Notes under the pieces: model-generated
What the model saw: only the letters and a program-made list of their open reading frames with translations
Told to the model about the DNA's origin: nothing
The model's database searches: none
Shown: positions 51,288 to 59,394 of the stretch, piece by piece
Numbering within the stretch: the stretch's first letter is position 1
How the letters are laid out: each line of letters starts with the position of its first letter
Source: Microbacterium sp. APC 3901
GTDB lineage: Bacteria; Actinomycetota; Actinomycetes; Actinomycetales; Microbacteriaceae
Assembly: GCF_030407765.1 (NCBI RefSeq)
Contig: NZ_JASDCU010000018.1
Coordinates: 1-63,145, forward strand
Direction: 5' to 3'
Length of the DNA: 63,145 nucleotides
Made by a program: the position numbers and the translations under genes

Positions 51288-51521
51288 TCACCACGATCCC
51301 TCATATGTCCGACATCGCAGGCTTCCCCTCGCCGCTCGCAAGAAAATGATGAGCAACCTCACGGCTCGGTGCCCCCGCCGTAAACGATCGTTGTGGCAGG
51401 AGCGGCTGGTCGTCGCTCGAGGGCCCGCCGCTATGGTTTGTCGAAACCTCCTAACGGCAGGGGAGTTTCGGTGTGTCTCGGGGCAAGTGAGCGTCTGTTT
51501 CTGAAGATGTCGTCCTCTCGT
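51288..51521. other. Gene-free junction between copper clusters
   Basis: This 234-base stretch separates the broken radical-SAM gene from the end of the cluster-2 operon. It has a lower GC content, contains the left 21-base direct repeat at 51370-51390 and a small GAAACTCC/GGAGTTTC-type inverted repeat around 51450-51475 that could terminate the minus-strand operon. No convincing ORF was seen. Confidence 0.6.
51370..51390. repeat. Left copy of 21-bp direct repeat
   Basis: This copy shares 19 of 21 bases with 56546-56566; the 14-base core GCCGTAAACGATCG is identical. The two copies have the same orientation and enclose the csoR-copZ-copB operon. Read in one frame, both encode Ala-Pro-Ala-Val-Asn-Asp-Arg, as found in the conjugation ATPase fragment on the right, so the left copy may be a leftover of the same gene. 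Confidence 0.7.
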
Positions 51522-52388
51522 TTACTTGGCTATTGCCGCCAGGCCGCTGTCATCGAAGACCAAGATGTCACCGTCGTTCGTGGTCGCGAGCGCTTGCGCG
51601 GAGCCATGAGTGACGCCGGCTGGAACCCACTCGGCGTTGGATCCTGTGCTGGCCCAGATCTGTCCGCCGCGACCGACACCGACAAGCCGTTTGCTGTCAG
51701 GTGACACGGCGAGTAGATAGAGCGCAGGCGCCTCGTTCAGAGGTGTAAAAGTGGTGCCCTCATCAGTGCTGATTTGCACCCCGTCTGGGGTGGCGGCGAT
51801 CAGTTGCCCTTCACTGTCGATGACGAGGCTGAACGCCAGAATTTCTCCGACCGCCGACCAGGTCTCACCGAGGTCGTCAGTGCGGAGGAGCTCCGCAGAG
51901 TCCGAGGCGATCCCGTAGAGGGTGTCGTTCTTCCCGGCGGCAAGCACGTGGAAGTCTTTCTCGTCGGTGAATGAGACAGGCGTCCAAGATCTGGCGCTGT
52001 CGTCGCTCCGGATGATTCCGAGGTTGGGGGAGCCGAGTTCTGGGGCCGTGGTCGGTCCGGGATGCCCGGACGCGAGGAGAGCATCACCGACAGTGATGAG
52101 GCCCATTGCGTCGAAGTCGGTCGTCTCGATACGCGAGCCGACCTCCCCATCCGGTGTGGCCTTGTAGATCCCGTCATGGGCACCCAGGAGGTATCCGTCC
52201 TCGGAGGGGTTAGGCACGATCGCGTGGACGTGGCTGATGGACGTGGCGTGGTCGTGCCCGGTGGTGGGCTCGGCGGGTGCCGTGCAGCCGGCCAGCACGA
52301 TGCTGGCCGCCATCGTTGTGGAGAGCGTGAGCGCCGCTCGGTGTCGCTGTCGAAAAGTGGGCAACGTGAGCTTCTTGAGGGTTCGCAT
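51522..52388 (-). CDS. Beta-propeller lipoprotein (F510_1955-type)
   Basis: The 288-residue lipoprotein has a twin-basic start, a hydrophobic signal and a lipobox LAGC near residue 35. A propeller-like domain follows with repeated sialidase/photosystem-stability-type strands (SDDSARSWTPV, TDDLGETWSAV and STDEGTTFTPL, each an Asp-box-like S-x-D-x-G-x-T-W). HDHATSISHVHAI near the mature N-terminus could bind metal. It is the last gene of copper cluster 2. Proteins of this kind are regular neighbours of copper and DUF305 genes; the role is unknown. Confidence 0.85.
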   Translation of the reverse strand: MRTLKKLTLPTFRQRHRAALTLSTTMAASIVLAGCTAPAEPTTGHDHATSISHVHAIVPNPSEDGYLLGAHDGIYKATPDGEVGSRIETTDFDAMGLITVGDALLASGHPGPTTAPELGSPNLGIIRSDDSARSWTPVSFTDEKDFHVLAAGKNDTLYGIASDSAELLRTDDLGETWSAVGEILAFSLVIDSEGQLIAATPDGVQISTDEGTTFTPLNEAPALYLLAVSPDSKRLVGVGRGGQIWASTGSNAEWVPAGVTHGSAQALATTNDGDILVFDDSGLAAIAK

Positions 52389-52447
52389 GATGGTGTGCGC
52401 AACAGATCACGAGATGGGGTGCGGGAGCCCCGCACCCCACCCAGGGA

Positions 52448-53038
52448 TCACAGAGTTGCGAGGATCTCCTTCATGGTGGCGATCTCGTCGGTTTGCGTGT
52501 CGATGATCGTCTCAGCGAGTGCGATGGCGTCGCTGTTTTGACCGTTGTCGACTTCTTCTTGTGCCATGTCGACAGCGCCCTCGTGGTGCTGGATCATCTG
52601 CTCGAGGAACAGACGCCCTGCATCGGGACCGGTGGCATCTTCGAGGGCCTGCATGTCTTCTTCGGACATCATGCCGTCGCCATGGTCCATGCCACCCATG
52701 TTGCCCATGTCCGCGTCCCAGTCTTCGAGCCACTGATCCATCTTCTGGATCTCGGGCTCCTGAGCGGCCTTGATCTCTTCCGCGAGGGCGACGACGCGCT
52801 CATCGACACCGTCCTTGCTGAGCAGGAGATCGGACATCTCGATGGCCTGCTCGTGGTGCTCCTTCATCATGCGGGCGAACATGACGTCGTCGGTGTTCGC
52901 GTCGGCGGATGCGGAGGAGCCGCTGCCGTGGTCCATGCCGTCCATGCCGTTATCGGAGCCGGTCGTGACGACGCAGCCCGTGAGGGCGAGCAGGGCAGTG
53001 AGGGTGAGTGCGGCGATGGCCGCGGGTCGAATCTTCAT
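52448..53038 (-). CDS. DUF305 lipoprotein
   Basis: The 196-residue lipoprotein has a lipobox LTGC at about 19-22 and a Met/Asp/Gly/His linker (MDGMDHGSG). A four-helix DUF305 domain follows, with paired motifs MMKEHHEQAIEM near 58 and MIQHHEGAVDMA near 148, plus the Met-rich MGNMGGMDHGDGMM. DUF305 proteins such as CopM bind copper through these His and Met residues at the outer face of the membrane. It fits the copper cluster and lies between the DUF6153 gene and the propeller lipoprotein gene. Confidence 0.93.
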   Translation of the reverse strand: MKIRPAAIAALTLTALLALTGCVVTTGSDNGMDGMDHGSGSSASADANTDDVMFARMMKEHHEQAIEMSDLLLSKDGVDERVVALAEEIKAAQEPEIQKMDQWLEDWDADMGNMGGMDHGDGMMSEEDMQALEDATGPDAGRLFLEQMIQHHEGAVDMAQEEVDNGQNSDAIALAETIIDTQTDEIATMKEILATL

Positions 53039-53120
53039 GAGTGTTCTCCAAGGGTCGGTGATGAGGCCCGGCTATTGCCGGTGCCAGGGGTGCGTGCCCG
53101 CAGAGCGGGCTAGCGCGCCA

Positions 53121-53582
53121 TCACGTGCGACTGATGCAGAGAACCGTGAGAGAAGGCGGTGGCGGAAGGGCGTGGGCACGGGCGGGCCAGCGTATGGTCG
53201 CGGCCGTAAGTATTGCGATCAGTGTCGCGTGCCGCCAGCCGAGCCCGATCCGCCCAAGCAGGATCGTGCCGACCAGGAGCGCGAGGACGCACGCCATCCA
53301 CGTCATCGGGTCCCCGCCCCCACACGTCGCGCATCCCGCATCCGCTGTCGGTGAGTCCGGCACGGCGGCGGCTTCGGACGTGTCGTGGTGATGGGCAGAT
53401 ACATCGGCCTGCGTGCTGACAGCGACGGTGTCGTGGTGGCCGGCAGTTGTCGCGTGCGAGTTGAAGGAGTGCATCGCCAGCAGACCGGCGATGACCCCCA
53501 CGGCGACCGCGAGAACGGCCAAGACGGTATGGGTGAGCGTGCGCGGTCCGCGCACCCGTTGTGCGACGTTGATCAGCGACAT
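53121..53582 (-). CDS. DUF6153-family membrane protein
   Basis: The 153-residue protein has one N-terminal helix (about 15-37), a His-rich extracellular linker (TTAGHHD, SAHHHDT), a Cys pair in GCATCGGGDP and a second helix near 95-115. This is the layout of actinobacterial DUF6153. The ATG at 53582 has GGAGG at the proper distance. It sits between copB and the DUF305 gene on the same strand and may help hold copper outside the membrane; that is inference from His/Cys content and position. Confidence 0.8.
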   Translation of the reverse strand: MSLINVAQRVRGPRTLTHTVLAVLAVAVGVIAGLLAMHSFNSHATTAGHHDTVAVSTQADVSAHHHDTSEAAAVPDSPTADAGCATCGGGDPMTWMACVLALLVGTILLGRIGLGWRHATLIAILTAATIRWPARAHALPPPPSLTVLCISRT

Positions 53583-53631
53583 ACCCACCTCCGTCTCCTC
53601 AGCCTACGTCCGTCACCCTGACCGTTTCTTG

Positions 53632-55752
53632 CTACTTACCCGCTACTGCGTCCGGGCGGAGATCCAGCCGGCGCAGCAGCTGCGCGTTGAGCGCGACGAC
53701 GATGGTCGACAGGGACATCAGCACGGCCCCCACGGACATCGGGAGCACGAACCCGATGGGGGCGAGCACGCCGGCCGCGAGGGGGACGGAGAGCAGGTTG
53801 TAGCCGGCGGCCCACCAGAGGTTCTGCTTCATCTTCCGGTAGCTGGCCCGTGACAGTTCGATCACCGACAGGACAGACCGGGGGTCGTCGCTGGCGAGGA
53901 TGACCCCGGCCGAGGCGATCGCGACGTCCGTTCCCGCGCCGATCGCGATACCGACGTCCGCTTGCGCGAGCGCGGGGGCGTCGTTCACACCGTCTCCGAC
54001 CATCGCGACCTTGCGGCCCTCGCCCTGCAGTTCTTTCACCTTCGAGGCCTTGTCCTCCGGTCGCACTCCGGCGAAGTACCGGTCGATACCCAGCTCGCCC
54101 GCCACGGAGGCGGCCACCGCGTCGGCATCACCGGTGATCATGACGACTTGCACGCCCCGCTCGTGGAGGGCCTCGACGGCGTGACGCGACTCTGAGCGGA
54201 TCTCATCCGCCAATCGCAGTGCGCCCGCGACCTGACCGTCGACGAGGACGTGGAGGATGATCGCACCCTCATTGCGCCACTCATCGGCAACCGCCAGCTC
54301 CTGGGCGTTCTCCTGCTCGAGCATGTACGGCCCACCGACCTGCACGATGTGCCCATCGACACGCGCACGGACCCCGACCGCCGGCGAGGACTCGAATTCG
54401 GACGAGGCAGGGACCGTGAGGTTCTTCTCTTTCGCCGCGTTGACGATCGCGCGAGCGAGCGGGTGCTCGGAGTCCGCTTCCGCGGCCGCAGCCCACGCCA
54501 GCAACTGGTCGGAATCGGTGCCGGACACGGGGTCGATCGCGGTAACGGCGGGGGTGCCCTTAGTGAGGGTGCCGGTCTTGTCGAACAAGACCGTGTCGAC
54601 GGTACGCATGCTCTCCAACGCGAGACGATCCTTGATCAGCACACCCCCACGAGCCGCCCGCTCCGTCGCGATCGACACAACCAGTGGGATCGCCAAGCCG
54701 AGAGCGTGCGGGCAGGCGATCACGAGCACGGTGATCGTGCGGATCACCGCGGCGTCGGGCATGCCGACAACCGTCCACACGATCGCGGTGATCGCGGCAG
54801 CGCCGAGCGCGAACCAGAACAACCACCCCGCCGCCTTATCCGCGAGCCGTTGCGCCCGCGACGACGAACTCTGCGCCTCGGTCACCAGCTTCTGAATCCC
54901 CGCCAGAGCAGTGTCCTCACCGATCGCAGTGATCTCCACCCGCACACCAGAATCGGTCGCGACCGTGCCGGCGATCACCTGATCGCCGTCGCTACGGCGC
55001 ACCGGCCGGGACTCGCCAGTGATCATCGACTCGTCCATGCTCGCCGAGCCCTGCACGATCCGCCCGTCCGCGGGGACCCGCCCGCCGGGGCGCACCACCA
55101 CGACATCCCCCACCAGCAAGTCAGCAGGCGCGACAGTGGTTGTCGTGTCGCCCTTTACCTTCTCCGCCTCATCGGGCAGCAGAGCGGCAAGGGAATCCAG
55201 TGCCGAGGTGGTCTGCGCGAGAGAGCGCATCTCGATCCAGTGACCAAGCAGCATGATCACGATCAGCAGGGCCAGCTCCCACCAGAAATCCAACTCGTGG
55301 TGCAACAGGCCCAGACTCGCACCCCATGACGCGAGGAACGCCACCGTGATCGCGAGGGCGATCAGCAGCATCATCCCGGGCTTACGGGCGCGAAGCTCAC
55401 TCACCGCGCCGGTGAGGAACGGGGCACCGCCCCACACATACATGACGGTTCCGAGAACCGGGGAGATCCACCCGACCCAGGCGGTGTCTGGCAGTGGGTA
55501 TCCGAGCAGCATCGAGAACATCATCGAGAACCCGACAACCGGGACCGCGAGGATCAGCATGATCCAGAACAACCGCCGGAACTGGCGGACATGATCACCG
55601 TGGCCACCATGTCCGCCGTGACCACCATGGCCGCTATGTTCTGGCGAAGTGTCGTGATCGTGGCTCATCGCCGCGTGGTCATGCTCCGTTGTCGGCGCGC
55701 TGCCGTGGTTCTCGTGCGCGGCGTGATGGCTATGTTCGTCATGCTGGCTCAT
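53632..55752 (-). CDS. copB: Heavy-metal P1B-type ATPase (CPH type), copy 2
   Basis: This close paralogue of the 48732-50837 pump (most motifs are letter-identical) has 706 residues, a His-rich N-terminus of about 55 residues, CPH at 347-349 and DKTGT from Asp391. TGES, SEHPLARA and [14 protein letters not shown] are all present. It belongs to P1B-3 and probably exports Cu or Ag. It lies in cluster 2 downstream of csoR and copZ. Two pumps of the same class within 5 kb in opposite orientation suggest separate acquisition rather than tandem duplication. Confidence 0.94.
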   Translation of the reverse strand: MSQHDEHSHHAAHENHGSAPTTEHDHAAMSHDHDTSPEHSGHGGHGGHGGHGDHVRQFRRLFWIMLILAVPVVGFSMMFSMLLGYPLPDTAWVGWISPVLGTVMYVWGGAPFLTGAVSELRARKPGMMLLIALAITVAFLASWGASLGLLHHELDFWWELALLIVIMLLGHWIEMRSLAQTTSALDSLAALLPDEAEKVKGDTTTTVAPADLLVGDVVVVRPGGRVPADGRIVQGSASMDESMITGESRPVRRSDGDQVIAGTVATDSGVRVEITAIGEDTALAGIQKLVTEAQSSSSRAQRLADKAAGWLFWFALGAAAITAIVWTVVGMPDAAVIRTITVLVIACPHALGLAIPLVVSIATERAARGGVLIKDRLALESMRTVDTVLFDKTGTLTKGTPAVTAIDPVSGTDSDQLLAWAAAAEADSEHPLARAIVNAAKEKNLTVPASSEFESSPAVGVRARVDGHIVQVGGPYMLEQENAQELAVADEWRNEGAIILHVLVDGQVAGALRLADEIRSESRHAVEALHERGVQVVMITGDADAVAASVAGELGIDRYFAGVRPEDKASKVKELQGEGRKVAMVGDGVNDAPALAQADVGIAIGAGTDVAIASAGVILASDDPRSVLSVIELSRASYRKMKQNLWWAAGYNLLSVPLAAGVLAPIGFVLPMSVGAVLMSLSTIVVALNAQLLRRLDLRPDAVAGK

Positions 55753-55806
55753 CGGAACTCCTTGCTCGGATGCGCCCGGTCGAGCCGGGTGCAGACAGTT
55801 AGCGAC

Positions 55807-56133
55807 TCAGGCCTGGCTGGTCGCGAGGGTATAGCCGGCCTCTTCGACCGCAGCCCTCACAGCAGCAGGATCGACCGGTGCTGCGCTGTGGATGGTCACG
55901 CGGGAGATGCCGCCGGCGTTCAAGTCGACGTCGACGGACTCGACACCGTCCACAGCCGTCAGTTCGTCACTGACGCTCGACACGCAATGCGAGCACGTCA
56001 TACCCGCAACCAAAACCTCTTCCGAGGAAGACGAGGCCGCAGTGGGTGTGGATGCCTCGGTGTTCGATGGAACGGCACAGCACGCGCAGCCAGCGTTCTC
56101 GTCCTTCAGGCCAAGTTCAATGCGATCAGTCAT
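55807..56133 (-). CDS. copZ: Copper chaperone-like protein with extra N-terminal Cys cluster
   Basis: The 108-residue protein has a C-terminal HMA domain (from about 38) with metal site MTCSHC. The ~35-residue N-terminal segment contains GCACCAVP, a second potential Cys metal site not present in ordinary CopZ. The ATG at 56133 has AAGGAG upstream; the earlier in-frame ATG encodes that ribosome site. It is located between csoR and copB of cluster 2. Copper delivery to the pump is the likely role. Confidence 0.9.
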   Translation of the reverse strand: MTDRIELGLKDENAGCACCAVPSNTEASTPTAASSSSEEVLVAGMTCSHCVSSVSDELTAVDGVESVDVDLNAGGISRVTIHSAAPVDPAAVRAAVEEAGYTLATSQA

Positions 56134-56165
56134 CGTGTGCTCCTTCAAGTAGACAGACGTGGCGG

Positions 56166-56447
56166 TTATGAACGGACCAGGCGCGCAATGGCTTCGTCAG
56201 CCTCGCGGACCTTCTCCGCCGCAACCTCGCCACCCTCCGCGCTGGCCTCGGCAACGCAATGACTCAGATGATCGCTCAGCAGCGACAACGCCACCGTTTC
56301 GAGCGCTCTCGTCGCCGCAGAAACCTGCGTGAGGATGTCGATGCAGTACTTGTCTTCGTCGACCATCCGTGCGATCCCTCGCACCTGACCCTCGACGCGA
56401 CTCAACCGCTTACGCAGATCAGCCTTGTTGTCGGTGTACCCGTTCAT
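56166..56447 (-). CDS. csoR: Copper-sensing repressor CsoR
   Basis: The 93-residue all-helical repressor has the CsoR metal triad Cys35 (KYCIDIL), His60 (SDHLSHC, first His) and Cys64, and the family pattern KRLSRVEGQVRGIARMV. Apo-CsoR binds G/C-run palindromes and releases them when Cu(I) binds. A perfect palindrome of this type lies 10 bases upstream. It is the first gene of cluster 2 and the only csoR in the window, so it may also control cluster 1, which has two matching sites but no regulator. Confidence 0.95.
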   Translation of the reverse strand: MNGYTDNKADLRKRLSRVEGQVRGIARMVDEDKYCIDILTQVSAATRALETVALSLLSDHLSHCVAEASAEGGEVAAEKVREADEAIARLVRS

Positions 56448-56456
56448 GATTAAAAC

Positions 56457-56473
56457 ATACCCCCTGGGGGTAT
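56457..56473 (-). promoter_or_regulatory. CsoR operator
   Basis: ATACCCCCTGGGGGTAT is a perfect 17-base palindrome around a central T, 10 bases before the csoR ATG. It closely resembles the site at 45119-45134. It should mediate copper-dependent autoregulation of csoR-copZ-copB and the rest of cluster 2. Confidence 0.85.
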
Positions 56474-56545
56474 CCAACTCAAGGCCAGTCGTGTGCATTC
56501 CCGCGTGACTGGTAGCTCTAGCGGTGCGAGTCCGACGAGAACTCG

Positions 56546-56566
56546 TGCGCCTGCCGTAAACGATCG
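56546..56566. repeat. Right copy of 21-bp direct repeat
   Basis: This is the partner of 51370-51390 (19 of 21 bases identical, same orientation). It lies at the point where recognisable conjugation-ATPase coding begins, in the same reading frame (Ala-Pro-Ala-Val-Asn-Asp-Arg). The pair marks the limits of the copper cluster 2 segment. Confidence 0.7.
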
Positions 56567-56888
56567 CGGGCTCGGGCTGAACAACGTCTTCGTGTTCCAC
56601 AAGGGAACTGATATCCCGAAGGACTCACCGGGACAGACCGTCATCAGTGAAGCGCAGTCGATCTACGTTTTCCGGCAGGACCGGAAAGACGACGCCGATT
56701 GGGCCGTGCGCACGTTCGGTTTCGATCCCAGCACCGCTGAGGTCTTACAGACGCTCCAGCCCGGTCACTTCGTCTTCAAGTACGGATCTGTGCCCGAGAC
56801 GCACGTGCAGCACGTCCGCTCCGACATCGAGGTCACCCTGACCGACACCGACGAGGGGATGCGCGGCGACGCCCGCAAGGTGCAGTAA
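56567..56888 (+). pseudogene. Conjugation ATPase (VirB4/TraC-like), 3' fragment
   Basis: About 105 codons encode the end of a VirB4/TraC-like or FtsK-like conjugation ATPase: NNVFVFHKGTDIPKDS, QSIYVFRQDRKDDADWAV and LQTLQPGHFVFKYG are the typical late P-loop-ATPase segments of actinobacterial conjugative elements. The main part, including Walker motifs, is missing upstream, where the copper module begins. The stop overlaps the next start (TAATG), so the remaining downstream operon is in its original order. Confidence 0.65.
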
Positions 56889-57853
56889 TGAAGTCGTTCG
56901 GCCTGGCGGTGCTCGGCGGCATCCTTGCCGTCGCTCTCGGCGTGACCTTCCTGTTGGCATCGGTGCAGCGCAGCGACGCATCGACATGCCTCGCGGACCC
57001 GTCGAACTACCCCGCTGAGGGCATCAACGGCTACAAGGGCGACCAGCTCGCCAACGCGGCCGCGATCATCGGAGCAGCCCAGCAGCTCTCGCTCGGCGAA
57101 GACGCGCAGATCATCGGCGTCATGACGGCGATGGGCGAGAGCAGCCTCAAAAACATCACCTACGGCGACTGGGAGACGAGCGGCAACACAAACCCGGACG
57201 GCTCGGCTACCAGCAGCATCGGCCTGTTCCAACAGCAAGATTGGTGGGGGAGCGTTGAAGACCGCATGGACCCCACCAAGTCCGCAACGCTGTTCTTCGG
57301 CCGCCTCGTCGCCGTCGACGGCTGGCAGGACATGGAGCCCTCACACGCGATCTGGCGCGTACAGATCAACTCCGACAAGAACCACTACGCGACGTACGAC
57401 ACCGACGCTACGGCGATCGTGGAGGCTCTCAGCGGCCCGTGCGGAGGTTCGGGGGAGTGGATCGTGCCGGCCCGCGGCACCGTCACCGGTGTGTTCGGAG
57501 ACAGCCGAGGCGATCACGCGCACATGGGAACCGACCTCGCGGACGGCACCTGCGACGGCCCGATCTGGGCCGCATCCGCAGGCGTCATCGACAACACCGG
57601 GGAGAACAAGGGCGGCGGCGGGTACATCTGGATCAAGCACGCCGACGGCGTGATGACCGGATACTTCCACATGAAGCCGATCAACTTCATGGTGGTCGAG
57701 GGGCAGGCCGTGCAGGCCGGCGACCAAATCGGGAAGGTCGGCAACGAGGGCAATTCGTACGGCTGCCACCTGCACTACGAAGTGAAGGTGAACGGCGAGT
57801 ACGTGAACCCGCAGACCTTCATGGAGGGCGTCGGCGTCCCCCTGCCGCGCTAG
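56888..57853 (+). CDS. Peptidoglycan hydrolase, lysozyme-like plus M23 peptidase
   Basis: The 321-residue exported protein has an N-terminal membrane anchor (about 5-24) and a lytic-transglycosylase-like region (about 45-170; GESSLKNITYGDW and SSIGLFQQQDWWG). A C-terminal M23 metallopeptidase domain (about 195-310) has zinc ligands in HAHMGTDLAD and HLHYEVKVN. Such two-domain wall hydrolases open the peptidoglycan for the conjugation channel. It is coupled to the conjugation-ATPase fragment and followed by two small membrane genes, so it is a surviving part of a conjugative-transfer operon. It looks intact. Confidence 0.9.
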   Translation: MKSFGLAVLGGILAVALGVTFLLASVQRSDASTCLADPSNYPAEGINGYKGDQLANAAAIIGAAQQLSLGEDAQIIGVMTAMGESSLKNITYGDWETSGNTNPDGSATSSIGLFQQQDWWGSVEDRMDPTKSATLFFGRLVAVDGWQDMEPSHAIWRVQINSDKNHYATYDTDATAIVEALSGPCGGSGEWIVPARGTVTGVFGDSRGDHAHMGTDLADGTCDGPIWAASAGVIDNTGENKGGGGYIWIKHADGVMTGYFHMKPINFMVVEGQAVQAGDQIGKVGNEGNSYGCHLHYEVKVNGEYVNPQTFMEGVGVPLPR

Positions 57854-57857
57854 CACG

Positions 57858-58073
57858 ATGCCCCCAGAACTACTCAGCTATCTGGCCGGCATCATCACGG
57901 CCGTAGCCGGCGTGGGGCTCATCGGCCTGTTGCGGCGCTCCCGCCGAGCTGCACGAGCCCGCACACGCGAGCAGCAGCGTCGACAGGCTGCCAGAGCCCG
58001 ACACGACCGCCACGAGGCACAGAAGGCCCGCGTGCGGTTCATACCAACCGAAAAGCTCGAGGACGATTCATGA
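57858..58073 (+). CDS. Small membrane protein of the conjugation operon
   Basis: The 71-residue protein has one helix (about 5-25, LLSYLAGIITAVAGVGLIGLL) and a very basic Arg/Ala/Gln tail (RRSRRAARARTREQQRRQ in part). It starts 4 bases after the hydrolase stop and overlaps the next gene by 4 bases, which supports a real coupled gene. No family was recognised; small basic membrane proteins are common in conjugative operons. Confidence 0.65.
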   Translation: MPPELLSYLAGIITAVAGVGLIGLLRRSRRAARARTREQQRRQAARARHDRHEAQKARVRFIPTEKLEDDS

Positions 58074-58663
58074 GCGACGACAACGACGTCTGGGCCGTCG
58101 ACGACTGGGTGCCGGCAGATGTGAAACGCCGCAGCACCCGCGCTCTCGCCACAGTGCTGACGCTGACTATCATCGGCGGCGGGCTCTACCTCGCCGGCAT
58201 CGTGACGATCCGGTCAGCTCTCGGGTGGCCGCTGTTCGTGAGCGGGCTGCTGGTGCTGCTCGCCGTCATCGTCCTCGTGACCGCAGCAAACCCATATCGG
58301 AGGGTCAGCGGCGACGCGGAACTACCCCGACACATCTTCCACCTCTCGCCCGAGCGATGGGACGAAGGAGCCACCGTCACGCTCGCAGTGCAACGGTGCC
58401 GCAAGAAGCAGTTCATCGCTGAGAACCGCTGGGGCAAGCGATCCCGGCTCGTCTACTTCTTCCCGCAGCGCCCGACGCGCCAGCAAGCGCTAGGGCAGAC
58501 GCTCTCCGGTCGACGACGCCCCCGATATCTTTACGAGCTTGAAGTGCTGTCACCCTTCGACGCGGTGTACGAGCGCGTAGCCGCCAGAGCCACCACGGAG
58601 GACCTCACCGCGCGCGTGGTGCGCAGACAGCCCGCGCCCGCGTGGTCGCGGCGCCGTCTTTGA
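58070..58663 (+). CDS. Two-helix membrane protein of the conjugation operon
   Basis: The 197-residue protein has an acidic N-terminus, two helices (about 27-48 and 54-75) and a soluble C-terminal part of about 110 residues rich in Arg and aromatic residues (KKQFIAENRWGKRSRLVYFF). It overlaps the preceding start by ATGA. I do not recognise a family; position after the wall hydrolase indicates a transfer-operon component. It is followed by a TTGACAC/GTGTCAA hairpin and a zone of broken genes. Confidence 0.65.
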   Translation: MSDDNDVWAVDDWVPADVKRRSTRALATVLTLTIIGGGLYLAGIVTIRSALGWPLFVSGLLVLLAVIVLVTAANPYRRVSGDAELPRHIFHLSPERWDEGATVTLAVQRCRKKQFIAENRWGKRSRLVYFFPQRPTRQQALGQTLSGRRRPRYLYELEVLSPFDAVYERVAARATTEDLTARVVRRQPAPAWSRRRL

Positions 58664-58677
58664 CACGTAGGTGTCAA
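58660..58677. terminator. Small perfect hairpin after conjugation operon
   Basis: TTGACAC (58660-58666), GTAG loop, GTGTCAA (58671-58677) starts within the stop codon of the last conjugation gene. It is short for a terminator and could also be an operator or a recombination scar. Confidence 0.45.
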
Positions 58678-58684
58678 TTGACTC

Positions 58685-58913
58685 TCACGACAGCGCCCCA
58701 AATCCTGCATCGAAGGGCTTGGGGTTGCGCTCCCCAGGTTCGCGGTCGACGCTGCCGACGGCGTCCAGTGCCTCGCCGAGTCGGGTGCGGTCCTCGCCAC
58801 GGAGTGTGATGAGCCGCCACGTCGGCATTCGCGAACCATCCGAAGAACCTGTCGGCGCCGGCCGCGTCGAGAAAGATGTTGGCCCCGGGCCGAACTGGTT
58901 CGCAGTTCGCCCT
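58685..58913 (-). pseudogene. Frameshifted gene remnant next to broken MFS gene
   Basis: Minus-strand frames in this stretch show pieces that look coding but not in one frame. Around 58.80-58.88 kb a segment reads ANIFLDAAGADRFFGWF. Around 58.69-58.81 kb another frame reads GEDRTRLGEALDAVG and ends in FDAGFGALS before a stop. The two fit together only with a frameshift. The family was not recognised. It fused to the MFS fragment by a deletion. Confidence 0.4.
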
Positions 58914-59394
58914 TGGGTATGGTCCTCCCTTGGACGTCCTTGGAGGCGATCGAGCACAGGCACCGCCCCAGCGCGAACGCCGCCAGCCCGACCAGGATCA
59001 CGACCCCGGCGACCAGGCCCTGCCCGAGCGCGGCGGTTCCGGCGATCACTCCCGCCGAAGCGGCCTGCACCAGAGCGCCGGAGATGAACACCCACTTGCG
59101 GAACCGCACACGGACGATGAGTGGCGTGAGGAACGCCTGCGGGAGCATCGAGAGCGACTCGCGGATCGGCACCAGTAGGCCCGTCAGCGCCACGGGAACG
59201 CCGAGGGCGTTGAACAGCCACGGCAGCACGGTCGAGGCGTTGACGATCTGATCGCCCGAGGACTGGAGCGCGTTGGCGGCCACCAGTCGAAGTCCATTGG
59301 GCGCGAGATTGCGTCGCACCTCAGGATCGAGCTCCTGCTCGGCCCGCTTGTCCCGGTGCAACACCGCCGAGTAGATCCGCTCCCCAGCGCTCAT
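58914..59394 (-). pseudogene. MFS transporter, N-terminal fragment
   Basis: About 160 residues of a major-facilitator protein from MSAGERIYSAVLHRDK through four hydrophobic segments to SKDVQGRTIPKGE; in full-length relatives the pattern goes on for some 250 more residues. After that motif the frame changes to unrelated sequence, so the gene is cut by a deletion. The start has only a weak ribosome site. It is divergent from the multicopper oxidase gene. Confidence 0.75.

Noticed and set aside
51370..51390. rRNA gene fragment, because GCCGTAAACGAT resembles a conserved 16S segment
   Set aside because: Only about 12 bases match and the flanks are not rRNA-like; the match is better explained as a short repeat shared with 56546-56566.
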